Part shown: positions 24,901 to 35,275 of the stretch, piece by piece
Position numbering within the stretch: position 1 is the stretch's first letter
Layout of the letters: every line of letters begins with the position of its first letter
NCBI GenBank assembly: GCA_030761205.1
Contig: JAULJL010000040.1
Coordinates: forward strand, 15,074,603 to 15,138,602
Direction of reading: 5' to 3'
DNA length: 64,000 bases
Source of the DNA: Fremontodendron californicum
Lineage: Eukaryota > Streptophyta > Magnoliopsida > Malvales > Malvaceae
The notes under the pieces: generated by a model
Told to the model about the DNA's origin: nothing
Databases searched by the model: none
Seen by the model: only the letters and a program-made list of their open reading frames with translations
Translations under genes and position numbers: made by a program

Positions 24901-26067
24901 TGCAGACTGGACATGCTTAGCATTTGGTCCCAACATGCTGTTCCTTTTCTATTCCCACCAAGATATAAGAATAACCTTTTTTTTAACAGGTGCGCATGGT
25001 TGAAGATGATTTGATGTACAGCACATTCCTTGAGGTGTATGAAAACCACTGTGCAAGGAATGACCGAGAGGCAGATCTTCCCATCACCTATTTCAAGGAG
25101 CAATTAAACCAGGCCATATCAGGACAAATTTCACCTGAAGCCGTCGTAGATCTCCGCCTACAAGCATATAATGATATAACAAAAAATCTTGTAACAGATG
25201 GTATCTTTTCGCAGTACATGTACAAGACCCTGGCAAGTGGCAATCATATGTGGGCTTTCAAAAAGCAATTTGCTGTACAGTTAGCTCTGTCGAGTTTCAT
25301 GTCTTTCATGCTACAAATTGGGGGAAGGTCTCCGAATAAGATTTTATTTGCAAAAAACACGGGGAAAATATTCCAGACAGATTTTCATCCAGCATATGAT
25401 GCGAATGGAATGATTGAATTCAGTGAACCAGTGCCTTTCCGACTAACAAGGAACATGCAAGCATTCTTCTCTCATTTTGGTGTGGAAGGCCTTATTGTAT
25501 CTTCAATGTGTGCTGTAGCACAGGCAGTAGTCTCACCCAAAGTAAGTTTTCTGAGCATTTGTGTCAAAACTAACCAACAAATCACCTTAATGACAACAAT
25601 GTTGATTCACCTTTTCTCCATTACACCCATGCATTGCAGCAAACTCAGCATTTGTGGTATCAGCTAGCCATGTTTTTCCGTGATGAGCTGCTTTCATGGT
25701 CTTGGAGGAGACCACTTGGGATGCCTCTTGCCCCTGCTGCTGGAGGGGGTAGTTTGAACCCTGTTGACTTCAAACATAAGGTTACTACTAATGTGGAGAA
25801 TGTTATTGGTCGGATCAGCGGAATAGCTCCCCAGTGTTTCTCTGAAGAGGTAAAATTAAGTTTCTCTGCTTTGTTTATAGATGTTTTCCATTGCCTGTTT
25901 CTTGGCTGTCCGATTTAAAACGCCTTGTGTTTTGTGGTTGCATTCAGGAGGAGAATGTAATGGATCCACCGCAATCAGTACAGAGGGGTGTTACTGAGTT
26001 AGTTGATGCTGCATTGCTACCTAGGAATTTGTGCATGATGGATCCAACATGGCATCCATGGTTCTGA
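3960..26067 (+). CDS. TRA1: TRA1/TRRAP, giant PIKK-family scaffold of SAGA and NuA4
   Basis: Activator-binding subunit of SAGA and NuA4; a pseudokinase of the PIKK family. Exons in my model: 3960-4017, 4150-4874, 5457-5582, 5669-5754, 6837-6945, 7077-7172, 7286-7348, 7431-7490, 8359-8427, 9231-9312, 9528-9580, 9700-9798, 9873-11105, 11309-12310, 12392-12727, 13045-13303, 13393-13615, 13715-14105, 14796-14945, 15073-15294, 15420-15641, 16067-16720, 17829-18089, 18182-18529, 19021-19433, 19515-19944, 20264-21562, 21919-22179, 22259-22549, 22653-23135, 23461-23892, 24501-24778, 24990-25542, 25640-25849, 25948-26067. The sum is 11697 nt, 3898 aa, open throughout. Residues 1 to about 2500 are HEAT-like helical repeats with a Ser-rich insert near 1010-1040. 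FAT lies in about 2500-3150, a Gln/Gly/Ser-rich linker follows, the PI3K-like domain is about 3515-3790, and FATC ends in WHPWF. The kinase loop reads GGRSPNKILF where active kinases have GDRH, and the DFG position reads DFH, so it should be catalytically dead. All introns are GT-AG except intron 3 (GC-AG). Intron 1 starts with a (CT)n run. Confidence 0.95.
4875..5456 (+). other. TRA1 intron 2, nothing further seen
   Basis: T-rich intron with a normal donor (AAG/GTGTGT) and acceptor (TTGCAG). Short frames inside it are noise. No transposon ends were recognised. Confidence 0.6.
5583..5668 (+). other. GC-AG intron (TRA1 intron 3)
   Basis: Exon 3 must end with the Ile-Arg-Lys codons at 5582, and exon 4 resumes with Glu-Leu-Leu at 5669, as in other plant TRA1 proteins. 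The only donor that keeps this frame is AAG/GCGAGT. The nearest GT, four bases downstream, would shift the frame. GC-AG introns are a known minor class, so this is a splice-site variant and not an error. Confidence 0.8.
5755..6836 (+). other. TRA1 intron 4, nothing further seen
   Basis: A 1082-nt AT-rich intron. The small frames at 5903-6118 (plus) and 6305-6577 (minus) have no recognisable domain. I see no terminal inverted repeats. Confidence 0.55.
7741..7876 (+). repeat. tRNA-like SINE remnant in TRA1 intron 8
   Basis: The intron (7491-8358) contains ACCTAGTGGTAGGCAG, which resembles a pol III A box. GGGTTTGAACTTCGAATC, which resembles a B box, follows about 30 bp later, and a T run lies near 7867. 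The order and spacing fit the head of a tRNA-derived SINE. No cloverleaf can be drawn, so this is not a tRNA gene. Target duplications were not identified. Confidence 0.35.
8428..9230 (+). other. TRA1 intron 9, nothing further seen
   Basis: An 803-nt T-rich intron between short exons 9 and 10. No transposon ends or conserved frame were seen. Confidence 0.55.
14106..14795 (+). other. TRA1 intron 18, nothing further seen
   Basis: A 690-nt T-rich intron. The 110-codon frame at 14346-14678 has no domain and is a chance opening in T-rich sequence. Donor GTAAGT and acceptor TGCAG are normal. Confidence 0.55.
17164..17597. mobile_element. hAT-type MITE with GCTCGA-rich ends, in TRA1 intron 22
   Basis: This 434-bp element starts TAGGGGTGTAACCGAG and ends with the reverse complement of TAGAGGTGTAAACGAG, an imperfect 16-bp terminal inverted repeat. 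It is flanked by GAGCCAAC (17156-17163) and GTGCCAAC (17598-17605), an 8-bp target duplication with one mismatch. An 8-bp duplication and TAGRGGTG ends fit the hAT superfamily. Both halves are packed with GCTCGA/TTCGAG words around a short AT-rich core. There is no transposase, so it is non-autonomous. Confidence 0.8.
18530..19020 (+). other. TRA1 intron 24, nothing further seen
   Basis: A 491-nt intron with a GT-rich and T-rich 5' half. The coding frame runs on for about 45 codons past the donor by chance. Exon 25 resumes at 19021 after TATTTAG. Confidence 0.55.
24080..24471. mobile_element. PIF/Harbinger-type MITE in TRA1 intron 31
   Basis: This 392-bp element begins GGGCTAGTTTAGCATTGCT and ends AGCAATGCTAAACGAGGCC, an inverted repeat with few mismatches. 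TTA flanks it on both sides (24077-24079 and 24472-24474), the usual target of Tourist/Harbinger elements. Internal copies of TTTAGCATTGC occur near 24191 and 24399, and the arms are rich in AAAAGC words. It ends 29 bp before exon 32. Confidence 0.8.
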
Positions 26068-26652
26068 TGAAGTACTTGGTAAATAATGTACATATATTTC
26101 CCTTTTTGTTTTAGAAATCTAGAAATTGTTTTCAGATTTTGATTTTGGCACCAAATCTGGAAACAGGAAAAGGAATCTACATCTGACTCTATTTATTTTA
26201 AAATAATATATTAATTCGAGTTTCTTGTCACTTTATGAATGTTAATCAAAGCCTGTAGTATGTTTAAATGAGCATATAGAGTTATATTGGTAGGGAACTG
26301 GAATGCTTCCAATTTACCTCTAGAACTAAGAAGCATCTGTATGGATTTCAATGTACTTTAATCTCTTTTTTGCTATGAAAGTTCCCTTTTACCAAAAGAA
26401 ATGGGGATTCACTGTCCTCACATCTCCAATAAATTGTAAATTCAACCATTATTATCTATATGCGGATCTTGCAGCAAGATCATCAAAGTTTCCGCCATTG
26501 ACAACATAAATATTAAATGAACATTACAGAATGATACTGACTGTTAATTGGTATTAACAACACTGAATTTACAATGCACAATATACACCTAGATCAAGGA
26601 ATTGTTCACTTGTTGGACTTTGAAACATCATCCACACTGTTAGATGAGAAGA
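26068..26652. other. tail-to-tail 3' UTRs of TRA1 and bHLH121
   Basis: The two stop codons are 585 bp apart and the genes converge. The stretch is AT-rich with AATAAA-like signals (for example near 26428) and no gene of its own. Where each transcript ends, and whether they overlap, cannot be read from the sequence alone. Confidence 0.6.
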
Positions 26653-28887
26653 TTACTGGCTTGAGGAGCTACCATTCACCATACTTCTCTCCTTCTGTGT
26701 TTGCTTTCCTTTCTTTTCTCCACCAGACAAATCCTGCATATAATAACATTCAGTTATATTCAGTTTTCAGCATCCAAGACATTATAACAAGAGTTGTAGA
26801 ATGATAAATAATTTACCTGGTTAGTTGATGAGCCAGGCATCTTCAGTTCAAGTTCGGTTGCCACGTCGTCGTTGGAACCATCACATCGATCTCCATTACT
26901 TCCTCTTTGCTCATCCATTGACTTGCTTCTACATTCCTTTTTCCTACAAGAGTGGGAAGGGAATGCATGTTGCGAAGATGGCTGTTCGGTTGGAGGATTG
27001 GTGGTGGTTGAATATGGCATGAAGGTTGAGCAAGGATTGGCAATAGCACTTGGATTATGATTTCCAAAAAATGGAAATGGTTGCATTGTAATTGAGCCTG
27101 TAGGGATTGGCAGAGGAAGTGAATATGAATAAGGTGGAGCCATGACAACCGAAGGATCGATACCAGTCCATGGGAACAAAACCCTAAGTCTTTGCTGATA
27201 CTGAACATTTAGGTTTTCGATATCGGCTTTTACGGATGCCTTTTCTTCTCTGAGCTCATTCTTCTCCTGAGTCAGCTGTTTGGAACAAAAAATGTAAAAT
27301 GAGAAAAGCCAACTATGATGCCAATACTCTATGGGTCTCAATATTAAGAAAATGTTACCTCACGTGATTCTTCAGTTAGTGATGAACACTCAGCCTTTAG
27401 CCTGTTGACTTCAGCAGTTAAATCATTAAGCATTTGGATTGTGTCCACAAGTATTGTTGTTTTATCATTCTTAGGCCTTTCCGGGTCTGCATTTCAAACA
27501 GTTTATTTTTCAGAAATCAAGCACTTAATGTTTAGAAAAAACTGCATCAGGGAAGAGCTGCCCGCCGTAATCATGCCTAAGTTAGGGACAACAGGTTTAG
27601 AAAATCAAGGCTCCTACTCAATCTAGAAGCAGAGATTTATGGAAGGCAAGCATAAATATGTCTATCCAACTGTAACGAAACCAAAATTTTGAACCAAAGA
27701 AGGGAGTAGACATCACTCCAGATCAGAGGAAAATGAATCAGAAGCTACAATCAAGCTCCTAACTGAATGTGAGGCTATGTTACTCCGATTCTTCATTTTT
27801 CTTGAAGTATCCGTGTCCGACACATATTCGGACAAGGGTATGGGGGTATGATCCTCCAAGTATATGGAAAAATTTAGAAAAATTGAGCATACCCGTGTCG
27901 GACACATACTCGTATCCGACACTCACCCCCGAGTTCGAGTAACATAGGTGTGAGGGATGTTTCCAGAAAGAGCTACCCTTAGACCACCAAGTATAATGAG
28001 TTAGAGAAAATGGAAAAAGTCTTCAGAAAGTTCAAGTATCAGAAAGAAACTGAGGACTGAGGAGGCATTCCTCCACCTCCTAAATTGCTTCTGTTCACTG
28101 TTGTAAGCTATATTTTTGAATGTTTTACTCATCTATGTGCCCGAAACCATGAAAATGAATTACAAGACCTTTTATCAGCAGCTTTTAAGTAGGCCAAGTT
28201 AAGAAGATATTGAGTTCTTGTCGATAGTCATTTAAACTGCTTGCATCAAGGCAACAGCATCTAACAGTCTAATGCATCAAAGATGCATCCATAACAACTC
28301 ACATGGCATTGAGCTTCAAATTTTGTAGTTCAATTGTTACTAAATTCACTAAAGACCCCGTTAGCTACTGGAAAGCCTGCGTTTTCCTAGTAAAATTTGT
28401 AAATCCAATACCACGTGAATCGAATATCAGCCATTACACAATTAATAAATCGCCATAATTTACCTAACGTGTTTCCCAAATCAAGAAACTGCTCATTCAG
28501 CCTGTCCCTCCTCAATTTTTCACGGTCCGCCTTCTGAACTTTCCTTGCAGCTATTGGATCCTTAACTTCCATCTCCTGCTTATGTCTTCCAAATAAACAA
28601 AAAATATATAAACAATCAATATCAACCAGAATCAACAAATAACCTACAAAAAAAAAAAAAAAAACAATACTACTAGTAAATAGTAATTACTTTCGGTTCT
28701 TTACAGATCAAAGATTAATCAACACTGAAGTTATAAACAATAACAATAAGCATGAAAATTAAACGGTGAAATAAGCAAGAAAGGACACAAATTGAACAAA
28801 AAAGAAAAACCTGGGTTCAGGGTTTGAAGGGCCCAAATCTGCTGCCACAGCTTTAGAGAAATCGTTGGGTTTCCATTGATGATCCAT
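26653..28887 (-). CDS. bHLH121: bHLH transcription factor, bHLH121/URI-like
   Basis: In Arabidopsis, bHLH121 (URI, group IVb) works with group IVc bHLH proteins to switch on iron-deficiency genes. My model (minus strand) is 28887-28811, 28585-28464, 27486-27359, 27275-26817, 26733-26653. The sum is 867 nt, 288 aa. The bHLH (about residues 35-92) has the basic part AARKVQKADREKLRRDRLNE, helix 1 LNEQFLDLGNTL, the conserved loop DPERPKNDK and helix 2 TILVDTIQMLNDL. A leucine-zipper-like coil follows through EVNRLKAECSSL, ESRELTQEKNELREEKASVK and QQRLRVLFPW. The Pro/Ser-rich C-terminus ends with an acidic ELELKMPGSS motif typical of bHLH121. The exon 2 acceptor (TTTGGAAG) is unusual but required by frame. 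Intron 2 holds a MITE-like repeat. The ATG opens the only N-terminal exon that fits the frame. Confidence 0.9.
27775..27947. repeat. MITE-like repeat with CTATGTTACTC ends, copy 1
   Basis: The repeat lies in bHLH121 intron 2. It begins CTATGTTACTCCGA and ends with the reverse complement of CTATGTTACTCGAA. The interior carries GTGTCCGACACATATTCGG and GTGTCGGACACATACTCG-like words. Related copies occur at about 36217, 45850 and 51084. GTGAGG occurs on both sides and may be a target duplication, but the offset is not clean. Confidence 0.65.
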
Positions 28888-30404
28888 TGCTGACTTTTCT
28901 CCTTACTATTGCACTCACATTAAAAGCTATAAATCAAGCTAGGGTTAACACTGGTTTTTTAGATTGAAACTGATGATCCAAACTTAAGTTTTTTTATTGG
29001 GGGGGGGGGGTGAATTCTGAGTTTCTGATAAAGGAAGGATTTTTTTTTGTGACGAAAATCGTAAATGGAGAACGAAGAGGAAACCACGACAGCACTAACT
29101 TGTGTTCTCCACGAGCCTCGACCACGTGCCGAACCTGTTCCTGGGCCTGTTGGATTTAATTAAATTTAATGAAAAGACAGATTTTTATATATAAAAAAAA
29201 AACATAAATACAAATTCGACTTTCGAAATATACAATTTAAATTATTTTGACTTTTTTTTAGTTAATTTGACTCTCAATCTATTATTTTTGTCGATATCTT
29301 ATAAATTTAACAAACATTGACAAAGTGCAAGTATGAGATTAATAATTTCGTTAAATTTATGTTATTTTTATAAAAAAAAATTGATAAAAAATAATCATAA
29401 ATAAACAAAAAAATTAATAAAAAATTTAACGTTTTTATTAATTTTAGATTAAATTGACTGAAAATAATAACATAAAAACTAAAATGATCCAAATAAAAAA
29501 ATCAAAATCAAAATGATTTAAATTACATATTTTCGAGATAAATTTGTATTTATGAAGGAAAAAAAAGAACAGATTTTCAAGTGGTTCGTAGACCACCGTA
29601 ATTTTGGTAGGATCCGTTTACTTTAATTTAATTGGCTGCAAATTTCATATCTGATTTTACCAGCAAAAGCCCCATCCATCCAGAAGCCCAAAATCCTAAC
29701 TGGTTCTCTTTGTTGTAGAAAAGATGGCACTCTCTGGAATAGAAATCCTTTATCCTCATTTCCTTGTTTCTATTCGTGTTTTCACTTTCGTTTTTTTAGT
29801 ATTATTTTCTTTTTAGTTTTTTTTTAACTGTTTAATCAAGCTACGAAATATAAATACGACCGATCGGTATTTTACTGATGATAAAATAGACGAATTTTAC
29901 GACATCATTTCTTTTATTTGCATCGCATTTGTATCGGTGTTTTTATTATTAGACACAACCAAGTGAGCATATTCCTTGGGAATGAAATTAAGGATAATTG
30001 AATCAAAAGATGTAATTAAAAACAATTTAAATGGAACCAAAGAAAACATATCCATTTAATGGTAAATCAATTCTAATATGTAAAGAATACAAGGAAATTC
30101 AACTGGCCACATGGTAATTCTAGTTTTGGTAATTTAATTTAATTTCCATAATAAGATAATATAGACTAATTGATGAGCTGTTTCCAGGAAACAGCAATGG
30201 CTAAATCATTTAGCTTATACGGAGTAACAACTTGGAAAGAATACTGCGCTACCTTTCTTCCACCTAAGCCGCACATTTTGCCGATTCTTATCTCAGTTAT
30301 CACTTTGCCAAAAACCATTAAATCTATTCGAGGATTTTACTAACTGTTCTACAATCTGAACAAGCAAAATGAAGCCAGCCAAAAACTTTGAGTAAGATCA
30401 GATC
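28888..30404. other. intergenic between bHLH121 and the RING gene
   Basis: The bHLH121 5' flank contains a run of 12 G (28999-29010). Beyond about 29150 the sequence is AT-rich with no ORF of interest. I see no transposon ends. About 500 bp upstream of the RING gene there is no clear TATA box. Confidence 0.5.
29123..29128. promoter_or_regulatory. G-box CACGTG upstream of bHLH121
   Basis: CACGTG lies about 236 bp upstream of the bHLH121 start codon, in the context ACCACGTGCC. Plant bHLH and bZIP proteins bind this hexamer. That bHLH-type factors control this gene through it is inference. Confidence 0.4.
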
Positions 30405-30998
30405 ATGAGTCACAGGCTTCTCCTGAGAGATGATCATATCTCACTTGACAATGACCATTGCAGAAACATAATAGTTGAGCGCATTATTTTCACAATCATG
30501 GCTGCAATGGTAAGTCTTTGTCTAATCGTTTTCTTAATCTACAAATGCTTTCACCGATCAAACCACTCTTCTGACGAGAATAATCCCACCGAGACAAATC
30601 CATCCATTCCTGTCTTAATATACGGAGAACCAATGCTGCTGCCTTCATCGCAGCCAGCTTGTTGTAGTTCTGAGTCTGACATAATTTCTTTGGATCTTGA
30701 TGAAAACTGCGCCATATGCTTGGAAGACTACGTGCATGGAGACAGGGTTAGGGTTTTGCCAAGGTGTAAACACATGTTCCACAACAACTGTGTTGAAGAA
30801 TGGCTTCAGGTTCCATCTTTACATTGTCCCATTTGCAGGGATCGGATTCTCGACCATTGTCTACAATCCGCAGGTTCCAATAATTGCAGAATTAATCAAA
30901 GGAATCGTATTGGTAATCCTTTTCCATTTTTGGCTTTCAGCTTTGGTGCTATACGACGTTATGCATCATATCCATCACAGCTAAGGAATTATACCTAA
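30405..30998 (+). CDS. membrane-anchored RING-H2 E3 ubiquitin ligase, ATL-like
   Basis: A 197-aa intronless gene. A hydrophobic segment (about residues 27-47) forms a single membrane anchor, followed by a Cys/Lys/His junction and a polar linker. The RING-H2 finger has all eight ligands: C102, C105, C121, H123, H126, C129, C141, C144. It contains CAICLEDY, LPRCKHMFHNNC and CPICR, with the Trp (EEWL) that helps contact E2 enzymes. The usual ATL GLD motif before the RING is not evident, so it is ATL-like and not a certain ATL. The C-terminal 45 residues are basic and hydrophobic without a known domain. The start is the first ATG of the frame; an upstream ATG at 30369 leads to a short frame. Substrate unknown. 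Confidence 0.85.
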   Translation: MSHRLLLRDDHISLDNDHCRNIIVERIIFTIMAAMVSLCLIVFLIYKCFHRSNHSSDENNPTETNPSIPVLIYGEPMLLPSSQPACCSSESDIISLDLDENCAICLEDYVHGDRVRVLPRCKHMFHNNCVEEWLQVPSLHCPICRDRILDHCLQSAGSNNCRINQRNRIGNPFPFLAFSFGAIRRYASYPSQLRNYT

Positions 30999-31873
30999 AT
31001 TTTTCTACCTAAATTTTTTTTGTTTAATTAATTACTTGAGTGAGAGTTGATCTAGGGTGCTGTTAAACAATTTTGCTATCAAGTTTTGTTAGTTCATTGT
31101 CATTCCGGTTTGATTTTCCCCCTTTTAATTTGCTCTTAGCTCTTATGTAATGCCATTTTTTTTTTATAAATTTTTTGGTGCAGTTTCTTCCATGACACAA
31201 ATCCTGATCACAAATGCGGATCAAAAGGGTGCCATGGAAGAGAAAGCAGATTTCATTTGAAAACAAAGTGATGGACACAACTTAATCCTGATCATAAGTC
31301 TACCCAATATTCGTATACTAAACTCGAGATTTAACCCATTTGATTTATGCTTATATTCTTAAAATGGGACATCTAACAAGTTTGAAAATTTTCGAATTAT
31401 AACATCTGCAAAATCCCTACTTTTATCTTCGGACTACGATATTCTTTTATACAAAAATGAAAAAAATATTTTCAAACACTTAATTCACTTCTTAGAACTG
31501 ATGGACACTTCAAATACTTAATTCTTCACATAAACCTCGGGAAACTATTACCTGATATCACATCTCTGTTTGCTATTATTTTGGTTGGAAATTGGCAATC
31601 ACAAGATAGAAAAAAAAAAAAAAAGAAGAAGCAAATATTCAAAGAAAAACATTCTGAACTATAGTTACTTATAATCGTAGAATTTGCAAGCCCAGCTTTA
31701 ATTAATACGAAAAGTAAAAGATAGGAAATGAAAGTGAAGCTCACTAATATAGCTTCAATTTGGAGAAAAGTGGCCATTATAACGCAAAAGATTTTCAGGC
31801 CCCATTGGGCTAAAAATAATAAACTGTCAGCCTACGATGCTTTGATGATTGTTTTACCTTGACCTTAGATTTC
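30999..31873. other. intergenic, no gene seen
   Basis: The RING gene 3' UTR lies here, followed by AT-rich DNA. Two small minus-strand frames (31063-31278 and 31526-31777) lack any domain; the second is hydrophobic because of T-rich sequence. Confidence 0.5.
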
Positions 31874-34800
31874 TTTTTTTTGGATAAGTAGATTTTCATT
31901 TATCCAAGAAAGCAGCAGTGCTGCTACATGTTACAAAGCTTGCTTAGCCTTGCTAAACAAATCAGAAAACCAATGCCATTAGACAAACATGTCTGGATTT
32001 AACCTCCAAGAATTACATAAAAACGTATTAACTGAATCTCTTTTAATCTTCCTAAGATCATTTAACCTAGTCGAGATCATGTCTCTCACTTGCTCAGTGA
32101 GGTACTTCTCCTTTTGCTCAGTTGAGTTGAACAAACGATTGTTTCTTTCCTTCCAAACTAGGTAGATAACTGCGTTCCAAGCAAGCCTCAATATTGTTGT
32201 GATTAGAGCTTTACCTCTGAGGTTGACAGAGGCCCATTGAAGCTCTACATTCCAACATGCAACCTGCCTTTTTAACCTACAAAGTACCATCACTCTCTGC
32301 CATATCTGTTTCGAGTAGGAGCAAGTGAAGAATAGGTGATCCCTGGTTTCCCTCTCTTGTTTGCACAGCAAACATTTATCATCCACTGCCATTCCCCAGG
32401 AGATAAGCCTATCCTTTGTGGCCAATCTATTTAGGATTGCCATCCAGGAAAGCATAGAATGCCTAGGAATATTAAATTTACACCATACCAACTTATACCA
32501 AGCCACTTTCCCAGCTGAAGGTCTGATCTTGTTCCATACTGCTGACACTTGGTACTTTCCCTCAGGGAAAGGCCATTTACAGCTTCCATCAGCAGTTGTG
32601 AGAACTATTCTGGCAGCCACCTCTCTCAATTGCATGATCTTCCTCCAATTCCAACTGCTCCCACTCTGGATAGAGATGTGCCATGGATCTCTATCCTTCA
32701 ATACATAAGTCTTGATCCAGGCTATCCATAGGGAGCTTGCTTCAGTCAGTACAGCCCAAAAATTCCTTAGAATACATGCCTGATTCCAAGTGACAGTGTC
32801 CTTTACACCAAGTCCCCCTTCTGATTTTGGTAGGCAAATAGACTTCCAGCTAACTTTAGCTCCCTTAGCTTTGCCTTCCTTCCCTTTCCATAAGAAGTTT
32901 GAGCATAGCTGCATCAACTTCCTTATGCACTTCTTGGGCAGAACAAAATGTCTGCACCAGAAGTTCTGCAGGTGAAACAGAACTGATTGGATAAGCTGAA
33001 GCCGTCCAGCATAAGACAAGAACTTTGTTGCCCATCCTCTAACCCTTGCTGTCACCTTCTCCAAAAGTGGCTCACAGTCTGTCATGGTTAATCTTCTAGT
33101 GACTAATGGTACCCCCAGGTATCGGACAGGCAGTGTGCCTGTTTTGAATCCTGTGGACTCTCTGATGAGCCTTAATTCTTCTCTGTCAATTCCTGTGGAG
33201 AAGAACTCACTTTTGGTGCTATTAAGTTGGAGCCCTGAGTAGGTGTAAAATTGACTTAGCACTAGCTGAATACCCTTCACTGAATCAAGATTGCCCTTGG
33301 CAAAGATTAGCAGATCATCAGCAAAACTCAGGTGAGTTAAATGAAGCTTTTTGCACTTTGGATGATAAGAGAAGACCCCATACTGTGCTGCTGAGTCCAG
33401 CAACTTGGACAGGACATTGATAGCAATCACAAAGAGGTAGGGGGAAAGGGGATCACCTTGCCTGACTCCTCTTGCCCCCTTAAAGAAGCCCATAAGTCCT
33501 CCATTAACAGATATAGAGAAGTAGCTGGTGGATAGGCAACTTTCAATCCAATCTAGGAACTGCTGAGGGACCTGCATTGCCTTCAAGACTGCAAAGATGA
33601 ATTCCCAGCTGATAGTATCAAAAGCCTTCTGCAAATCCACTTTTATGGCACATCTTGGGGACAGAGTATTCCTACCATAGCCTCTGACTAACTCTTGAGC
33701 AAGCAGGATATTGTCTGTGATACTCCTGCCTGGAATGAAGGCACTCTGATTGAGACAGATCACCAATGGAAGACTGCTATTGAGTCTGTTAGTCAGAATC
33801 TTGCTGATGCATTTGTAAAAGACTGTGCAACAGGAAATTGGTCTGAAATCTCTCATTGTGCTTGGATTAGGGCATTTTGGAATGAGAGCCACACTAGTTG
33901 AATTGAAAGCTTTGTGCATCACTCCTGTCCTGAAAAAGAACATTGCAGCCTCTGTGACATCCTCACCAACAATTTGCCAAGCTGTTTTGAAGAAGTGAGC
34001 TGTGAATCCATCTGGCCCTGGACTTTTGTCACTATGAATCGAAAACATTGCTTCTTTTATCTCCGCAGGAGTTACCCTTTTAACCAGTTCTGCTTGGTGC
34101 TCTTCAGTGATGGAAGTCTGAAGAAGTGCAGCAAGCAAATCCTGATTACAGCCCTTGACCATATGATCTTTGGATCCCAACAAGTTCTGGAAGTAGGAGA
34201 CAGCTTCTGTAGCAATCTGATCAAAGTTTTCAAGTCTGTTTCCTTGTGCATCCGTCAAAGAATGTATGGTATTTTTACTCAACTTTGCCCTCACCATCCT
34301 ATGGAAAAAGCCTGTATTTTGGTCTCATTTCTTTAGCCATTGTATTCTGGATTTCTGCTTGTAAAAGCTTTCCTCATCTTTGAGAAGATTATTGAAATCC
34401 CTGGAAAGGATATCTTTCTTTGCTGCCAGTTCAACATCTGCAGGCTTCCTTAGTAGTTGGAGCTGCACTTCTGCTAATTCCCTTCTTTTGGCTTGTACCT
34501 TCTCAGTAATAGCTCCATACTTCTTGAAATTGAAATTCTTAAGCTTCTGCTTCACTCTCTTCAGTTTGATATACAAATTGGACATAGGATCGCCTCTGGT
34601 AGGATCCTGCCATGAGCTCGCAACAATATCCATGAACTCTGCATCCCTAGTCTAGTAATTGAAAAACTTGAATGGTTTGGGAGGGGAATGATTCTCCAAG
34701 CTGGTTTTGATTAGTGCAGCACAGTGATCAGAGGTTTCAGGTGCAATAAATTCCACATAGGAATATGGGAACGAGAGGAGCCATTGATCATTGATCATGA

Positions 34801-35275
34801 CCCTATCAAGCTTCTTGGCAAGATGATTCTCTTGATGATTTGACCAGGTAAAGATTGGACCAACAAATTGGTGATCCATCAATGCATTCTGTTCAATGCA
34901 AAGTTGGAAATCTTTCATATCTGAGGTATTGTGTTGGTATCCATTAAAACATGAGCTTTCTGATGGATGAGCTACCACATTGTAATCTCCTGCCAAAATC
35001 CATGGCGCACCTTGAGTAGTTCCACTGAGGGAATGCAAGTGTGACCAAAGCAATTTCCTTCTGCTTCCTTCATTACTTCCATAAATGGCAGTCAAATAAA
35101 ACCTCAGAGAGTTCAGTTTAATCTGACATGTGATGGACTGTTCTGTTGAGTCCTTCATATCTACATCCAGGTGAACTTTACTAAGGATCCAAATTCTTCC
35201 ATTTGAAGCTTCAGAGTAGTTATGATGGAGATTCCATCCCTTAAAATGCATGTCAACAATCTTCTGCACTTTAAT
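31874..35275 (-). mobile_element. 5'-truncated LINE retrotransposon
   Basis: Non-LTR retrotransposon of the plant L1 type on the minus strand. It keeps most of the endonuclease, the whole reverse transcriptase, a C-terminal zinc-finger region and a short 3' UTR ending in an A run (T run at 31874-31881 on the plus strand). Homology stops abruptly within the endonuclease near 35272, the usual LINE 5' truncation. I could not identify clean target-site duplications, so the ends are approximate. Confidence 0.85.
31979..35272 (-). pseudogene. LINE ORF2 (endonuclease-reverse transcriptase), two stop codons
   Basis: One continuous frame interrupted twice. The first segment (35272-34652) is an exo-endo-phosphatase endonuclease with WILAGDYNVV, FTWSNHQ, KLDRVMIN and the catalytic SDHCA end. 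A TAG at 34654-34652 stands where relatives have Trp (after FFNY). A TGA at 34327-34325 stands inside the GDxNTxFFH motif, at the Gly position. The last segment runs from about 34324 to 31979. It shows DKSPGPDGF, ALIPKCPNP, RPISCC, FIPGRSITDN, KVDLQKAFDTISW, GVRQGDPLSPYLF and the catalytic LSFADDLL, followed by the zf-RVT cysteine/histidine cluster CLLCKQ...DHLFFTC. No frameshifts were found, so the copy looks fairly young. Confidence 0.85.

Noticed and set aside
26760..27341. 193-aa ORF read as a standalone gene
   Set aside because: It is bHLH121 exon 4 plus flanking intron sequence.
31526..31777. 83-aa hydrophobic minus-strand ORF
   Set aside because: Its hydrophobicity comes from T-rich DNA. 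No domain, no promoter and no homology recognised.
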